A DNA stretch of 45,292 bases. It comes from Bacillota bacterium (GTDB taxonomy: Bacteria > Bacillota > Clostridia > Acetivibrionales > DSM-1351). Shown here piece after piece: positions 25,961-34,133 of the stretch. The position numbers were made by a program, and so were the translations under genes. Each line of letters opens with the position of its first letter. The stretch's first letter is position 1. A model generated the notes under the pieces. It did not search any database, had not been told where the DNA came from, and saw only the letters and a program-made list of their open reading frames with translations. Where the stretch lies: the NCBI GenBank assembly GCA_023443515.1, contig JAEZUC010000078.1:1-45292 (forward strand). Reading direction: 5' to 3'.

Positions 25961-25984
25961 AGCCAGCGCCTTAAGACACTGGCT
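25961..25984 (-). terminator. adhE terminator (probable)
   Basis: AGCCAG and CTGGCT pair across a 12-base interior. Read on the minus strand the hairpin is followed by TTTTGCTTTGC. It lies 30 bases past the adhE stop codon. Confidence 0.6.
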
Positions 25985-26013
25985 GGTAGAATTATTCTGC
26001 ATACGGATATATA

Positions 26014-28659
26014 TTACAACCCTTCAGTTTGATCTCCGCAAACTATTTGATCACACTCTTCACTTAATTTTCCCGGAGTACCTTCAAATGCATTGATGTA
26101 CATCTGCTTTATTTCACAAATCAGAGGGTATCTGGGATTTGCGCCTGTGCATTGGTCATCAAATGCAGATTCGCACATTTCATCAAGGGTTTCATAGAAT
26201 TTTTCACTTGAGACGCCTGCTTCACTTATGGTTTTGGGTATATTGACCTTATTTTTCAAGTCCTCGATGGCCTGTAGTAAAAGATTAATCTTTTCTTCTA
26301 CGCTATTACCACCCAGTTTCAGTGAATCCGCGATTTCGGCATATCTCTCTTTTGCATTTGGATATTTGTATTGCGCAAATGCAGCTTGTTTTCTTGGATT
26401 ATCAACGGCATTAAATCGGATTACTTCGCCAATCAGGATTCCGTTTGCAACACCGTGAGGTACGTGATGCATTGCGCCGAGTTTATGAGCCATTGAATGA
26501 CAAATTCCTAAAAATGCATTTGCAAAAGCCATTCCTGCTATTGTTGAGGCATGAGCCATTTTTTCTCTGGCCTCTATATTATTGGCGCCTTCATTATATG
26601 CAAGAGGTAGGTAAGTGAAAATCAGCTTAATAGCTTCCAATGCTAACCCGTTTGTAAACTCAGTTGCAAGGATGGATACATAAGCTTCAATGGCATGGGT
26701 TAATGCATCGATGCCGGAAGCGGCAGTAAGACCTTTAGGCATATTGAGCATAAGTTCTGCATCAATGATAGCGATATTGGGAGTTAATTCGTAGTCTGCC
26801 AATGGATATTTGATTCCTGTCTGGTCATCTGTAATAACAGCAAAAGGAGTAACTTCAGAACCTGTTCCTGCTGAGGTTGGAACGGATATCATCAGAGCTT
26901 TTCTACCCATTTCAGGGAAGGTGTACACTCTCTTTCTGATATCCATAAATCTCAGGGCAAGATCTTCAAATTTGACTTCAGGATGTTCATAAAGTACCCA
27001 CATGATCTTAGCAGCATCCATCGGTGAACCGCCACCAACTGCAATAATGACATCTGGTTTGAAGCTGTCCATTTCAACGGCACCTTTTTTGGCTGCTGAA
27101 AGAGTTGGGTCCGGTTCTACATCAGTAAATATCCTGTAGTTTATTTCAAGCTCATCCAGTAGATTTGTGACTTTATTGGTATAGCCTAATTGGAACAGAA
27201 CTTTATCGGTTACTATGAAGACTTTTTTCTTATCCATAGTGGATAATTCTCTAAGGGCAACCCCCAAACTGCCGAATTTGTAGTAAATTTTCCTTGGTAC
27301 TCTAAACCAGAGCATATTCTCTCTCCTTTCGGCAACTGTTTTCATATTTAGCAGGTTGCGTACTCCTACATTATCTGATACAGAGTTGCCTCCCCAGGTA
27401 CCGCAGCCAAGGGTAAGGGATGGAGGTAGCTTAAAGTTGAAAATGTCACCGATAGCACCATGTGAGGCAGGCATATTGACAATGGTTCTTCCTGTTTTCA
27501 TAGTAGCCCCGAATTGATCTATTCGTACTCTGGATTTGATTTCATCTGTGTAAAGCACAGATGTGTGTCCGAACCCGCCAAGTTCTATGAGCCTGACTGA
27601 TTTTTTTAGTGCATCTTCAAAGGTGCTTGCCCTGTACATTGCAAGAATTGGAGAAAGCTTTTCGTGAGAAAAAGGTTCATCTTTTTCAACGGATTCTACT
27701 TCACCAATAAGAACTTTAGCATCTTTTGCTACCTTTATTCCGGCCATCTCAGCTATCTTGCAGGCACTTTGTCCAACAATACCCGCATTCAACGCACCAT
27801 TTGAAAGAATGATATTTCTTACCTTGTCTATTTCTTGGTCAGAAAGGACATGAGCACCCCGGGCAATGAATTCTTTCCTTACCGAGTCATAAACTTGATC
27901 CAAAACAATTACAGCCTGCTCAGAAGCACATATTACGCCGTTGTCAAAGGTTTTGGATAATAGTATGGAGCTTACTGCCATCATTAAATCTGCAGTCTCA
28001 TCAATGATAACGGGAGTATTACCCGGGCCTACTCCGATGGCAGGCCGACCTGATGAATACGCTGCCTTTACCATTCCTGGTCCACCTGTAGCAAGAATCA
28101 AGTCTGACTCCCTCATAAGAAGCTGAGAAAGCTCAACGGAAGGTTCATCAATCCATCCTATTATTCCTTCGGGAGCACCTGCCTTAACAGCAGCATCCAG
28201 TATGATTTTTGCTGCGGCTACGGTGCACTGCTTTGCTCTGGGGTGGGGTGCAAAAATAATACCGTTCCTGGTCTTTAGAGCAAGTAAAGTCTTGAATATT
28301 GCTGTTGAAGTTGGATTCGTTGTTGGAATGATAGCGGAAATTACACCAACAGGTTCTGCAACTCTTGCAACACCGAAGGACTCATCTCTTTCAATCACAC
28401 CACAAGTTTTTTCATCCTTGTATTTATTATAGATATATTCGGAAGCAAAGTGATTTTTAATCACTTTGTCTTCCACTATACCCATTCGGGTCTCCTTAAC
28501 AGCCATTTTGGCAAGAATAATTCTGGCATTGTTTGCAGCCATAGCAGCTTGCCTGAATATTTCGTCAGTCTGAGCCTGGCTAAAGGTAGCAAATACTTTT
28601 TGTGCAGCTCTTATCTCTGCGAGTTTCTGCAATAACTCGTCAGAAGTGGATATCGTCAT
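26014..28659 (-). CDS. adhE: bifunctional acetaldehyde-CoA/alcohol dehydrogenase
   Basis: At 881 residues this is a full AdhE, which reduces acetyl-CoA to acetaldehyde and then ethanol using NADH. The N-terminal aldehyde dehydrogenase half carries the catalytic Cys244 in FDNGVICASEQ. The C-terminal iron-dependent alcohol dehydrogenase half has GGGSPMDAAKIMWVL and the metal-binding segment ICHSMAHKLGAMHHVPHG. AdhE forms long spirosome filaments in other bacteria. GGGAGATGGTG precedes the ATG. It is monocistronic and is expected to be the main ethanol-forming enzyme in fermentation. No clear Rex operator was found in the 100-base leader. Confidence 0.96.
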   Translation of the reverse strand: MTISTSDELLQKLAEIRAAQKVFATFSQAQTDEIFRQAAMAANNARIILAKMAVKETRMGIVEDKVIKNHFASEYIYNKYKDEKTCGVIERDESFGVARVAEPVGVISAIIPTTNPTSTAIFKTLLALKTRNGIIFAPHPRAKQCTVAAAKIILDAAVKAGAPEGIIGWIDEPSVELSQLLMRESDLILATGGPGMVKAAYSSGRPAIGVGPGNTPVIIDETADLMMAVSSILLSKTFDNGVICASEQAVIVLDQVYDSVRKEFIARGAHVLSDQEIDKVRNIILSNGALNAGIVGQSACKIAEMAGIKVAKDAKVLIGEVESVEKDEPFSHEKLSPILAMYRASTFEDALKKSVRLIELGGFGHTSVLYTDEIKSRVRIDQFGATMKTGRTIVNMPASHGAIGDIFNFKLPPSLTLGCGTWGGNSVSDNVGVRNLLNMKTVAERRENMLWFRVPRKIYYKFGSLGVALRELSTMDKKKVFIVTDKVLFQLGYTNKVTNLLDELEINYRIFTDVEPDPTLSAAKKGAVEMDSFKPDVIIAVGGGSPMDAAKIMWVLYEHPEVKFEDLALRFMDIRKRVYTFPEMGRKALMISVPTSAGTGSEVTPFAVITDDQTGIKYPLADYELTPNIAIIDAELMLNMPKGLTAASGIDALTHAIEAYVSILATEFTNGLALEAIKLIFTYLPLAYNEGANNIEAREKMAHASTIAGMAFANAFLGICHSMAHKLGAMHHVPHGVANGILIGEVIRFNAVDNPRKQAAFAQYKYPNAKERYAEIADSLKLGGNSVEEKINLLLQAIEDLKNKVNIPKTISEAGVSSEKFYETLDEMCESAFDDQCTGANPRYPLICEIKQMYINAFEGTPGKLSEECDQIVCGDQTEGL

Positions 28660-28760
28660 TATACACCATCTCCCTTTTTTGTAATAAAAACACTAATAGT
28701 ATGTGTGTCTTAATAAAACCTTATCCGTATAAAAAGTATTAAAAAAGGTGGACAGAAGTA

Positions 28761-28792
28761 AAAACCCCGACAGATTTTCTGTCGAGGGTTTT
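28761..28792 (-). terminator. terminator after the DUF6385 repeat gene
   Basis: AAACCCTCGACAG pairs with CTGTCGGGGTTT on the minus strand with a short loop, followed by a T run. It lies 35 bases past the stop codon and isolates adhE from the upstream gene. Confidence 0.87.
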
Positions 28793-28826
28793 CGATTACG
28801 TGGCATAAGTTTTTTTATATTTTACT

Positions 28827-29924
28827 TTAGCCTTGTCCTTGGAAGATAGCATTTATAGTTGTGCTGGCACCGGTACTGGTGGATTTGTACCCTAATCGTA
28901 TATATCTTAGGAATTTACTTGAAGTTATAATGGTTGCTGCGCCGGGATTAACCTGACGCTCGTCACTGTCAACTACCCAATCCGTACCATTTGGACTTAA
29001 CTCAACCACAACTGTAACATTGTTTGTGTCTCCTGTATTTTTTACAAAGAATTGGTAAGTGTTTAGCTGGGCAATTTCTTGCTGAACTGTATACTGATAA
29101 CTGTCTGTTGTGGCCGCGGTTGTAAGTGTTGAATTTACAAAGGTTCGGGCAGAGTTAACCTGCAGCACCCCAGTCGAGTCGGTTAATAAAACATGATTAT
29201 CGGTACCATCGCTACCATACACAGTAATACTGTCAGTAGCTTGAGATATTTCAACATTAACGGTATCGGAAGAGGTCAAGGGCCTGATATCCAGTTGGCC
29301 TGTAGCATTTGTTCTGATAATGCGGTTTGTGGTACCATCATTACCATAGACAGTAATACTGTCATCGGCCTCAGTGATATTAACACTAACTGTGTCGGAG
29401 ACTGTCAAAGGTCTGATATCCAATTGACCTGTGGAGTTTGTTTTAATTATCTGATTGTCGGTACCGTCACTACCATAGACGGCAATACTGTCAGTGGCTT
29501 CTGAAATATCAACATTTACTGTGTCCGAAGTGGTCAAAGGTCGTATATCCAGTTGGCCGGTAGCATTTGTTCTAATAATGTGATTTGTGCTACCATCATT
29601 ACCATAGACAGTAATGCTGTCATCAGCCTCAGTAATATTAACATTAACGGTATCAGATACTGTTAAAGGTCTGATATCCAACTGCCCTGTAGCATTTGTT
29701 TTTATAATCTGGTTTGTTGTTCCGTCATTACCGTAGACGGCAATACTGTTTACAGCCTCGTCTACACCAACAGCAAGGGGAGAAGCTGCGTCTGTTGCAA
29801 CCTTTAGTCTACCTGTACTGTCAGCTTGAACATTAATTACTGATGAACCGTTTGCTGCAAAAATCTGATTTTTTAGATTCGCCGGGGAATCCTGATAAAT
29901 TGGCATTCCGGGCATAATGTTCAC
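28827..29924 (-). CDS. DUF6385-like repeat protein
   Basis: The 365-residue protein has no signal peptide or membrane segment. An N-terminal 59 residues is followed by four full 43-residue repeats (60-231) and a partial fifth (232-265). Each repeat carries a SIxVYGxDGTxN motif and TGQLDIRPL. The C-terminal 100 residues (from about 262, FVNSTLTTAATTDSYQYTVQ onward) resemble DUF6385, a domain of unknown function found in clostridia. The beta-rich repeat pattern suggests a filamentous or surface-associated protein, perhaps of the spore, but this is inference. AAAGGAGTG precedes the ATG. It is monocistronic. Confidence 0.72.
   Translation of the reverse strand: MNIMPGMPIYQDSPANLKNQIFAANGSSVINVQADSTGRLKVATDAASPLAVGVDEAVNSIAVYGNDGTTNQIIKTNATGQLDIRPLTVSDTVNVNITEADDSITVYGNDGSTNHIIRTNATGQLDIRPLTTSDTVNVDISEATDSIAVYGSDGTDNQIIKTNSTGQLDIRPLTVSDTVSVNITEADDSITVYGNDGTTNRIIRTNATGQLDIRPLTSSDTVNVEISQATDSITVYGSDGTDNHVLLTDSTGVLQVNSARTFVNSTLTTAATTDSYQYTVQQEIAQLNTYQFFVKNTGDTNNVTVVVELSPNGTDWVVDSDERQVNPGAATIITSSKFLRYIRLGYKSTSTGASTTINAIFQGQG
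29232..29747 (-). repeat. four tandem 129-bp coding repeats
   Basis: Four in-frame 129-bp units encode 43-residue repeats. Units 1 and 3 resemble each other (ending NITEADD), as do units 2 and 4 (ISEATD/ISQATD, IIRTNATG). This gives a 258-bp higher-order period, a sign of duplication of a two-unit block. Confidence 0.88.
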
Positions 29925-30026
29925 TCCTTTTTATTTGATTTTATTACATTATATTCAATAATACGCCAAAAGGTTAACATAAAACATTATAATTCGAACG
30001 TTATTTTAACTGTGTATTAATTAAAT

Positions 30027-30056
30027 TTGATAACGGGAAACATGATATTATATAAT
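30027..30056 (+). promoter_or_regulatory. promoter for the membrane protein-murI unit
   Basis: TTGATA (30027-30032) and TATAAT (30051-30056) are separated by 18 bases, about 48 bases before the first start codon. Confidence 0.65.
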
Positions 30057-30104
30057 AATAATTGTGATTGCAGATAAATGAGTTTATTTATAGATGAGGT
30101 AATT

Positions 30105-30506
30105 ATGAGAAGAGTTTTGAGGGCACTTGGAATTAGTTTTTTTAATGGGATTATAATAATAGTAATGCTGGTGATTATCGTACAGTTAAACCTACCTATA
30201 GCGGGGATTTATACTGTCTTCGGAGTGAGTTCAATATTGTTTCCTTTGGCAATATTACTGTTGTACAGAAGAATTTGGGGAGCTGAAACATTGGTGATTA
30301 TACCTGTGAGCCTTATTCTTTCTGCACTGTACGCATTAGGAATATCAATATATAGCTATTATGGTACCGGTGATTTTTCTATAATGTTTAAGGATTTGAT
30401 GTACTTTATTTATTTTCTTCCTTCAACTATTTATTGCATTATAGGGTGGATTATCTTTAGGATTATGGCGAAAATGTCTAAGAACACTCGCAGAAGGGAA
30501 TTTTAA
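30105..30506 (+). CDS. small four-helix membrane protein, function unknown
   Basis: The 133-residue protein has about four hydrophobic segments and a basic C-terminal tail (MSKNTRRREF). The frame extends upstream to an ATG at 30078 without a ribosome site. GATGAGGT lies 5 bases before the ATG at 30105, which is preferred. It is followed by murI after 34 bases on the same strand and may be co-transcribed with it. No family is recognised. Confidence 0.68.
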   Translation: MRRVLRALGISFFNGIIIIVMLVIIVQLNLPIAGIYTVFGVSSILFPLAILLLYRRIWGAETLVIIPVSLILSALYALGISIYSYYGTGDFSIMFKDLMYFIYFLPSTIYCIIGWIIFRIMAKMSKNTRRREF

Positions 30507-30540
30507 CAGATTCAAAAAGCAAAGGAGTAATTGGATTTTG

Positions 30541-31320
30541 ATGAATACTGATAAAATAGGTTTTTTGGATTCGGGCTTTGGCGGGATAACAGTTTTAAGC
30601 GAGGCTCTGAGACAGCTTCCCCAAGAAAATTACATATATTATGCAGATATAGAGCATGTACCTTATGGAACAAAGACCAAGGAAGAAGTGAGAGAATATG
30701 TTTTTCAAGCCGTTGAATTTCTGGTGAATCAAGGAATCAAAGCACTAGTTGTAGCATGTAATACAGCAACAAGTATAGCCGTAAGAGAACTCAGAGGCAT
30801 GTATGATTTTCCTATATTAGGCATGGAACCAGCTGTTAAGCCCGCTGTTCAGAATGGGAACGGAAAAAGGGTGCTTGTCCTTGCAACTGCATTAACCTTG
30901 CGTGAGGAAAAATTCCACAACTTGGTGCAGAGGGTGGATCAGGAACATGTAGTTGATTATCTGCCTTTTCCGGAACTGGTTGAACTGGCTGAAAATATGG
31001 TATTTGATTATGAAAGTGTAATACCTGTTATAAAAAACAAACTGGAAGGCTTTAATCTTGAAAATTATAAAACCTTTGTTTTGGGGTGTACTCATTTTCC
31101 TATATATAAGGGTGCTTTCAAGGAGGCGATTCCTCCATTTATTGATGTAATAGACGGAAGTGAAGGAACAATCAGGTATCTCAAGCGTCTGCTGGAGGAG
31201 AGAAAGCTTTTTAGTAAAAATATAAATGGCGGGAATGTAAGTTTTTTTGATTCCGGAAGGCTTATACAAAATCAGGATAGGCTTAGAATCTTTAAATGGC
31301 TTATTTCCCATTGTTCCTAG
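30541..31320 (+). CDS. murI: glutamate racemase
   Basis: About 260 residues. The enzyme interconverts L- and D-glutamate, supplying D-Glu for peptidoglycan. DSGFGGITVL near the N-terminus, the catalytic Cys73 in VVACNTATS and Cys183 in VLGCTHFP are all present. The AAGGAG site is 13 bases from this ATG and 10 from an immediately preceding in-frame TTG (30538), so the start may be one codon earlier. A weak hairpin at 31341-31367 without a clear T run may mark its end. Confidence 0.95.
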   Translation: MNTDKIGFLDSGFGGITVLSEALRQLPQENYIYYADIEHVPYGTKTKEEVREYVFQAVEFLVNQGIKALVVACNTATSIAVRELRGMYDFPILGMEPAVKPAVQNGNGKRVLVLATALTLREEKFHNLVQRVDQEHVVDYLPFPELVELAENMVFDYESVIPVIKNKLEGFNLENYKTFVLGCTHFPIYKGAFKEAIPPFIDVIDGSEGTIRYLKRLLEERKLFSKNINGGNVSFFDSGRLIQNQDRLRIFKWLISHCS

Positions 31321-31444
31321 CTTTTTGGAGTAAAGGGGTAATTTCCTTTGCATATATAAAGGGAAATATAAATTAAATGTAGAATTATAATATTATATTG
31401 TATGTTAAAGCAGCATAAAATCAGTTAAGCCGGGAGTTGGTGCA

Positions 31445-32725
31445 ATGATTAGGAAAGAAATGATAGCAATGTTGCTGGCCGGAGGACAAGGAAGCAGGCT
31501 GGGTGTCCTCACTAAGAATGTGGCCAAACCTGCGGTTCTTTATGGAGGGAAATACAGAATAATCGATTTTTCCCTTAGTAACTGTACAAATTCTGGTATT
31601 GATACAGTAGGTGTTCTAACCCAATATCAACCACTAAAACTCAATGCCCATATAGGCATAGGTAAACCATGGGATATGGACAGGATAGACGGCGGTGTCA
31701 CCATACTATCTCCGTACTTAAAAGCGGAAATAGGGGAATGGTTTAAAGGTACTGCGAACGCAGTTTATCAGAATATCCAGTATATAGACAAGTATTCCCC
31801 TCATTATGTAATTATTCTATCCGGTGATCACATCTATAAGATGGACTATTCAAAAATGCTTGATTTTCATAAGGATAATCATGCAGATGCCACCATTTCA
31901 GTTATTAATGTACCTTATGAAGAGGCTGGCAGGTACGGTATAATGAATTGTCATGACAATGGCAAAATATATGAATTCGAAGAGAAACCAAAAAACCCCA
32001 AAAGCACCCTTGCATCTATGGGCGTTTATATTTTCACTTGGACAACTTTAAGAGATTATCTTATAAAGGATAATGACTGCTCCGATTCAGAAAATGATTT
32101 CGGAAAAAACATAATCCCGGCAATGCTGGCAGATGGCAAAAGCATGTGGGCGTACCAGTATTCCGGCTATTGGAGAGATGTAGGTACCATACAGGCCTTT
32201 TGGGAGTCAAATATGGATTTGGTAAGCAGAGTTCCACAATTTAATCTATTCGACCCGGAATGGAGGATTTATACCCCAAATCCGGTTAAGCCGGCTCACT
32301 ATATAGCCGGCAGTGCCTGTGTAAAAAAATCAATAGTGGCTGAAGGATGCTCAGTTTATGGAACAGTTGTAAATTCCATTTTATTTCCCGGGGCTTATAT
32401 AGAAGAAGGAGCAGTTATACAGGATTCAATTATAATGTCCAATTCAAGGGTATGCAAAAATGCATACGTAAACAGGTCTATTATCAGCGAACAGGTTATA
32501 ATAGGGGAAAAAGCCAGGCTTGGGGAAGGTGAGGATGTTCCTAACGAATACAAGCCAGGAATATATAATTCAGGAATTACAGTTGTAGGAGAACAAGCAA
32601 GCATACCCGCAGATGCTGTAATAGGAAAGAATGTTATGATTGATATAGGAGCTTCGGCAGCTGATTTTACATCTTTAAATGTTGAATCCGGCAAAAGCGT
32701 ATTCAAAGGTGGTGTAGCTGAATGA
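31445..32725 (+). CDS. glgC: glucose-1-phosphate adenylyltransferase (catalytic subunit)
   Basis: The 426-residue enzyme makes ADP-glucose for glycogen synthesis. Landmarks are AGGQGSRLGVLTKNVAKPAV, KYRIIDFSLSNC, WFKGTANAVYQN, LSGDHIYKMDY and the FEEKPKNPKS sugar-phosphate region, followed by a C-terminal left-handed beta-helix. Its stop overlaps the glgD start by 4 bases (ATGA), so the two are translationally coupled. GGGAG precedes the ATG by about 9 bases. Confidence 0.95.
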   Translation: MIRKEMIAMLLAGGQGSRLGVLTKNVAKPAVLYGGKYRIIDFSLSNCTNSGIDTVGVLTQYQPLKLNAHIGIGKPWDMDRIDGGVTILSPYLKAEIGEWFKGTANAVYQNIQYIDKYSPHYVIILSGDHIYKMDYSKMLDFHKDNHADATISVINVPYEEAGRYGIMNCHDNGKIYEFEEKPKNPKSTLASMGVYIFTWTTLRDYLIKDNDCSDSENDFGKNIIPAMLADGKSMWAYQYSGYWRDVGTIQAFWESNMDLVSRVPQFNLFDPEWRIYTPNPVKPAHYIAGSACVKKSIVAEGCSVYGTVVNSILFPGAYIEEGAVIQDSIIMSNSRVCKNAYVNRSIISEQVIIGEKARLGEGEDVPNEYKPGIYNSGITVVGEQASIPADAVIGKNVMIDIGASAADFTSLNVESGKSVFKGGVAE

Positions 32726-33840
32726 AAAATATGATGGGAATAATAATGTCAGGCGGACGCAACACAAAGCTCAAGGAGCTTTCAACAATGAGATCCAGCC
32801 CGGCAGTGCCGGTAGGAGGGAAGTACAGAGCTATTGACTTTATACTTTCAAACATGGTAAATTCGGGCATTACAAATATAGGTGTAATAACTCAGTATAG
32901 TTTCAGGTCACTGATGGATCACCTTGGGTCTGGAAAAGAATGGGATTTAGATAGAAAAACAGACGGGCTTTTTCTCTTCCCTCCTTTTTTGTCCGATGAA
33001 GGTACGGGCTGGTACAGAGGTACCGCTGACGCTATGTACAACAATCTGACCTTTCTAAAAAGAAGTAATGAGGAATATGTACTGATTTCCCAAGGAAACT
33101 GTATATTTACGACAACCTTTGACGATATGCTTAAAGCCCATAAAGAAAAAGATGCCGATATAACCGTTGCTTATCGTGAAATGAGCGATATACCAATGGA
33201 GGAACTAACCAACATGGGTGTTATGCAACTTGATGGTTCATCCAGATTAATTGATTTTCAGGAAAAGCCAATGCACCCAAATAGCCTCAATGGTTCCCTG
33301 GGTATATATATGATAAAACGGGAATTGCTTATTGCGCTTCTCGAAGAAAGTGTTGCACACGGGTATTACGATTTTGTACTCGATATTATAATAAAGATGC
33401 TTCATAAGCTCAAAATCTACGGATATAAATACAACGGCTATTGGAGAAGTATGTCTACGGTGCAGATGTATTACAAATGCAATATGGAATTGCTGGACCC
33501 TGTAGTAAACAAAGAATTGCTGGCGAAATTGAAGATATATACCAAGGTCAAGGATGAAGCACCTGCCAAATACAATGAAGAAGCAGAGGTCAAAAACTCA
33601 ATAATTGCAGATGGGTGCATTATCGAAGGAACAGTCGAAAACAGCGTACTTTTCAGGGGTGTAACAGTGAAGCGCGGTGCTGTGGTAAAAGACAGCATTA
33701 TAATGCAGGGAAGCGTTGTTGAAGAAAATTCAGCCCTCAACTATGCCATCCTTGACAAAAATGTGGTGCTTTCAAAAAACAGATGCCTCAAGGGGGAGAA
33801 ATCCTGGCCAATTATTATTGGAAAGAATGTTATTGTGTAA
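32722..33840 (+). CDS. glgD: GlgD, regulatory homologue of glucose-1-phosphate adenylyltransferase
   Basis: The 372-residue protein is a GlgC paralogue with a changed nucleotide-binding loop: SGGRNTKLKELSTMRSSPAV replaces the catalytic GGxGxRL-LTxxxAKPAV. The KYRAIDFILSNM, WYRGTADAMYNN and GYWRSMSTVQMY segments are retained, and it ends in a shorter beta-helix. In Firmicutes GlgD lacks activity alone and forms a hetero-oligomer with GlgC, raising its activity. It overlaps glgC by 4 bases. Confidence 0.93.
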   Translation: MKNMMGIIMSGGRNTKLKELSTMRSSPAVPVGGKYRAIDFILSNMVNSGITNIGVITQYSFRSLMDHLGSGKEWDLDRKTDGLFLFPPFLSDEGTGWYRGTADAMYNNLTFLKRSNEEYVLISQGNCIFTTTFDDMLKAHKEKDADITVAYREMSDIPMEELTNMGVMQLDGSSRLIDFQEKPMHPNSLNGSLGIYMIKRELLIALLEESVAHGYYDFVLDIIIKMLHKLKIYGYKYNGYWRSMSTVQMYYKCNMELLDPVVNKELLAKLKIYTKVKDEAPAKYNEEAEVKNSIIADGCIIEGTVENSVLFRGVTVKRGAVVKDSIIMQGSVVEENSALNYAILDKNVVLSKNRCLKGEKSWPIIIGKNVIV

Positions 33841-33872
33841 TACTGATGTCATAAATGAATTAAATAATGAAT

Positions 33873-33907
33873 GAGAGTCGGCAGTTATAGTGCAGGCTCT
33901 CTTTTAT
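33873..33907 (+). terminator. glgCD terminator
   Basis: GAGAGTC (33873-33879) pairs with GGCTCTC (33895-33901, one wobble) and is followed by TTTTATTTTA. It begins about 30 bases after the glgD stop. Confidence 0.72.
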
Positions 33908-33968
33908 TTTATGCTCAAAACCTTTATTACATGGCCATTACATTTAATTTACATAATAACATATTATG

Positions 33969-33998
33969 TTGACCCAGTAAAAATTCTGATGCTATAAT
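33969..33998 (+). promoter_or_regulatory. promoter of the first SLH-protein gene
   Basis: TTGACC (33969-33974) and TATAAT (33993-33998) are separated by 18 bases, close to consensus, as expected for an abundant surface protein. The predicted transcript has a leader of about 130 bases. Confidence 0.75.
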
Positions 33999-34024
33999 GA
34001 GTATGAAATTGAGGCGTGCAATTA

Positions 34025-34108
34025 CTGGCAAGGCCTTGATTTTAAACCATTTCAAGCCGGGGACGTAAATCTGATGGCCGATTTTATCCCGGTAAAACTA
34101 TTGGCCAG
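34025..34108 (+). promoter_or_regulatory. structured leader (three-way junction) of first SLH gene
   Basis: Outer arms CTGGC (34025-34029) and GCCAG (34104-34108) enclose two adjacent hairpins: CTTGA/TCAAG (34035-34039 with 34052-34056) and CCGGG/CCCGG (34057-34061 with 34088-34092). The second is extended by AAATC/GATTT (34067-34071 with 34080-34084). The GGCAA and GGGGACGTAAA segments are loosely like the c-di-GMP-I aptamer core, but the tetraloop and receptor are not matched. The leader is therefore left unassigned. Confidence 0.5.
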
Positions 34109-34133
34109 AAAACATCTAGGGGAGGATTTAGTA

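Noticed and set aside
28660..28760. Rex operator upstream of adhE
   Set aside because: No acceptable TTGTTAA-N4-TTAACAA match was seen in the leader.
29232..29747. CRISPR-like or noncoding tandem repeat
   Set aside because: The 129-bp units are in frame, contiguous without spacers and encode a consistent protein repeat.
34025..34108. c-di-GMP-I riboswitch
   Set aside because: Only short stretches resemble the GEMM core; the GNRA tetraloop hairpin and its receptor helix were not found.
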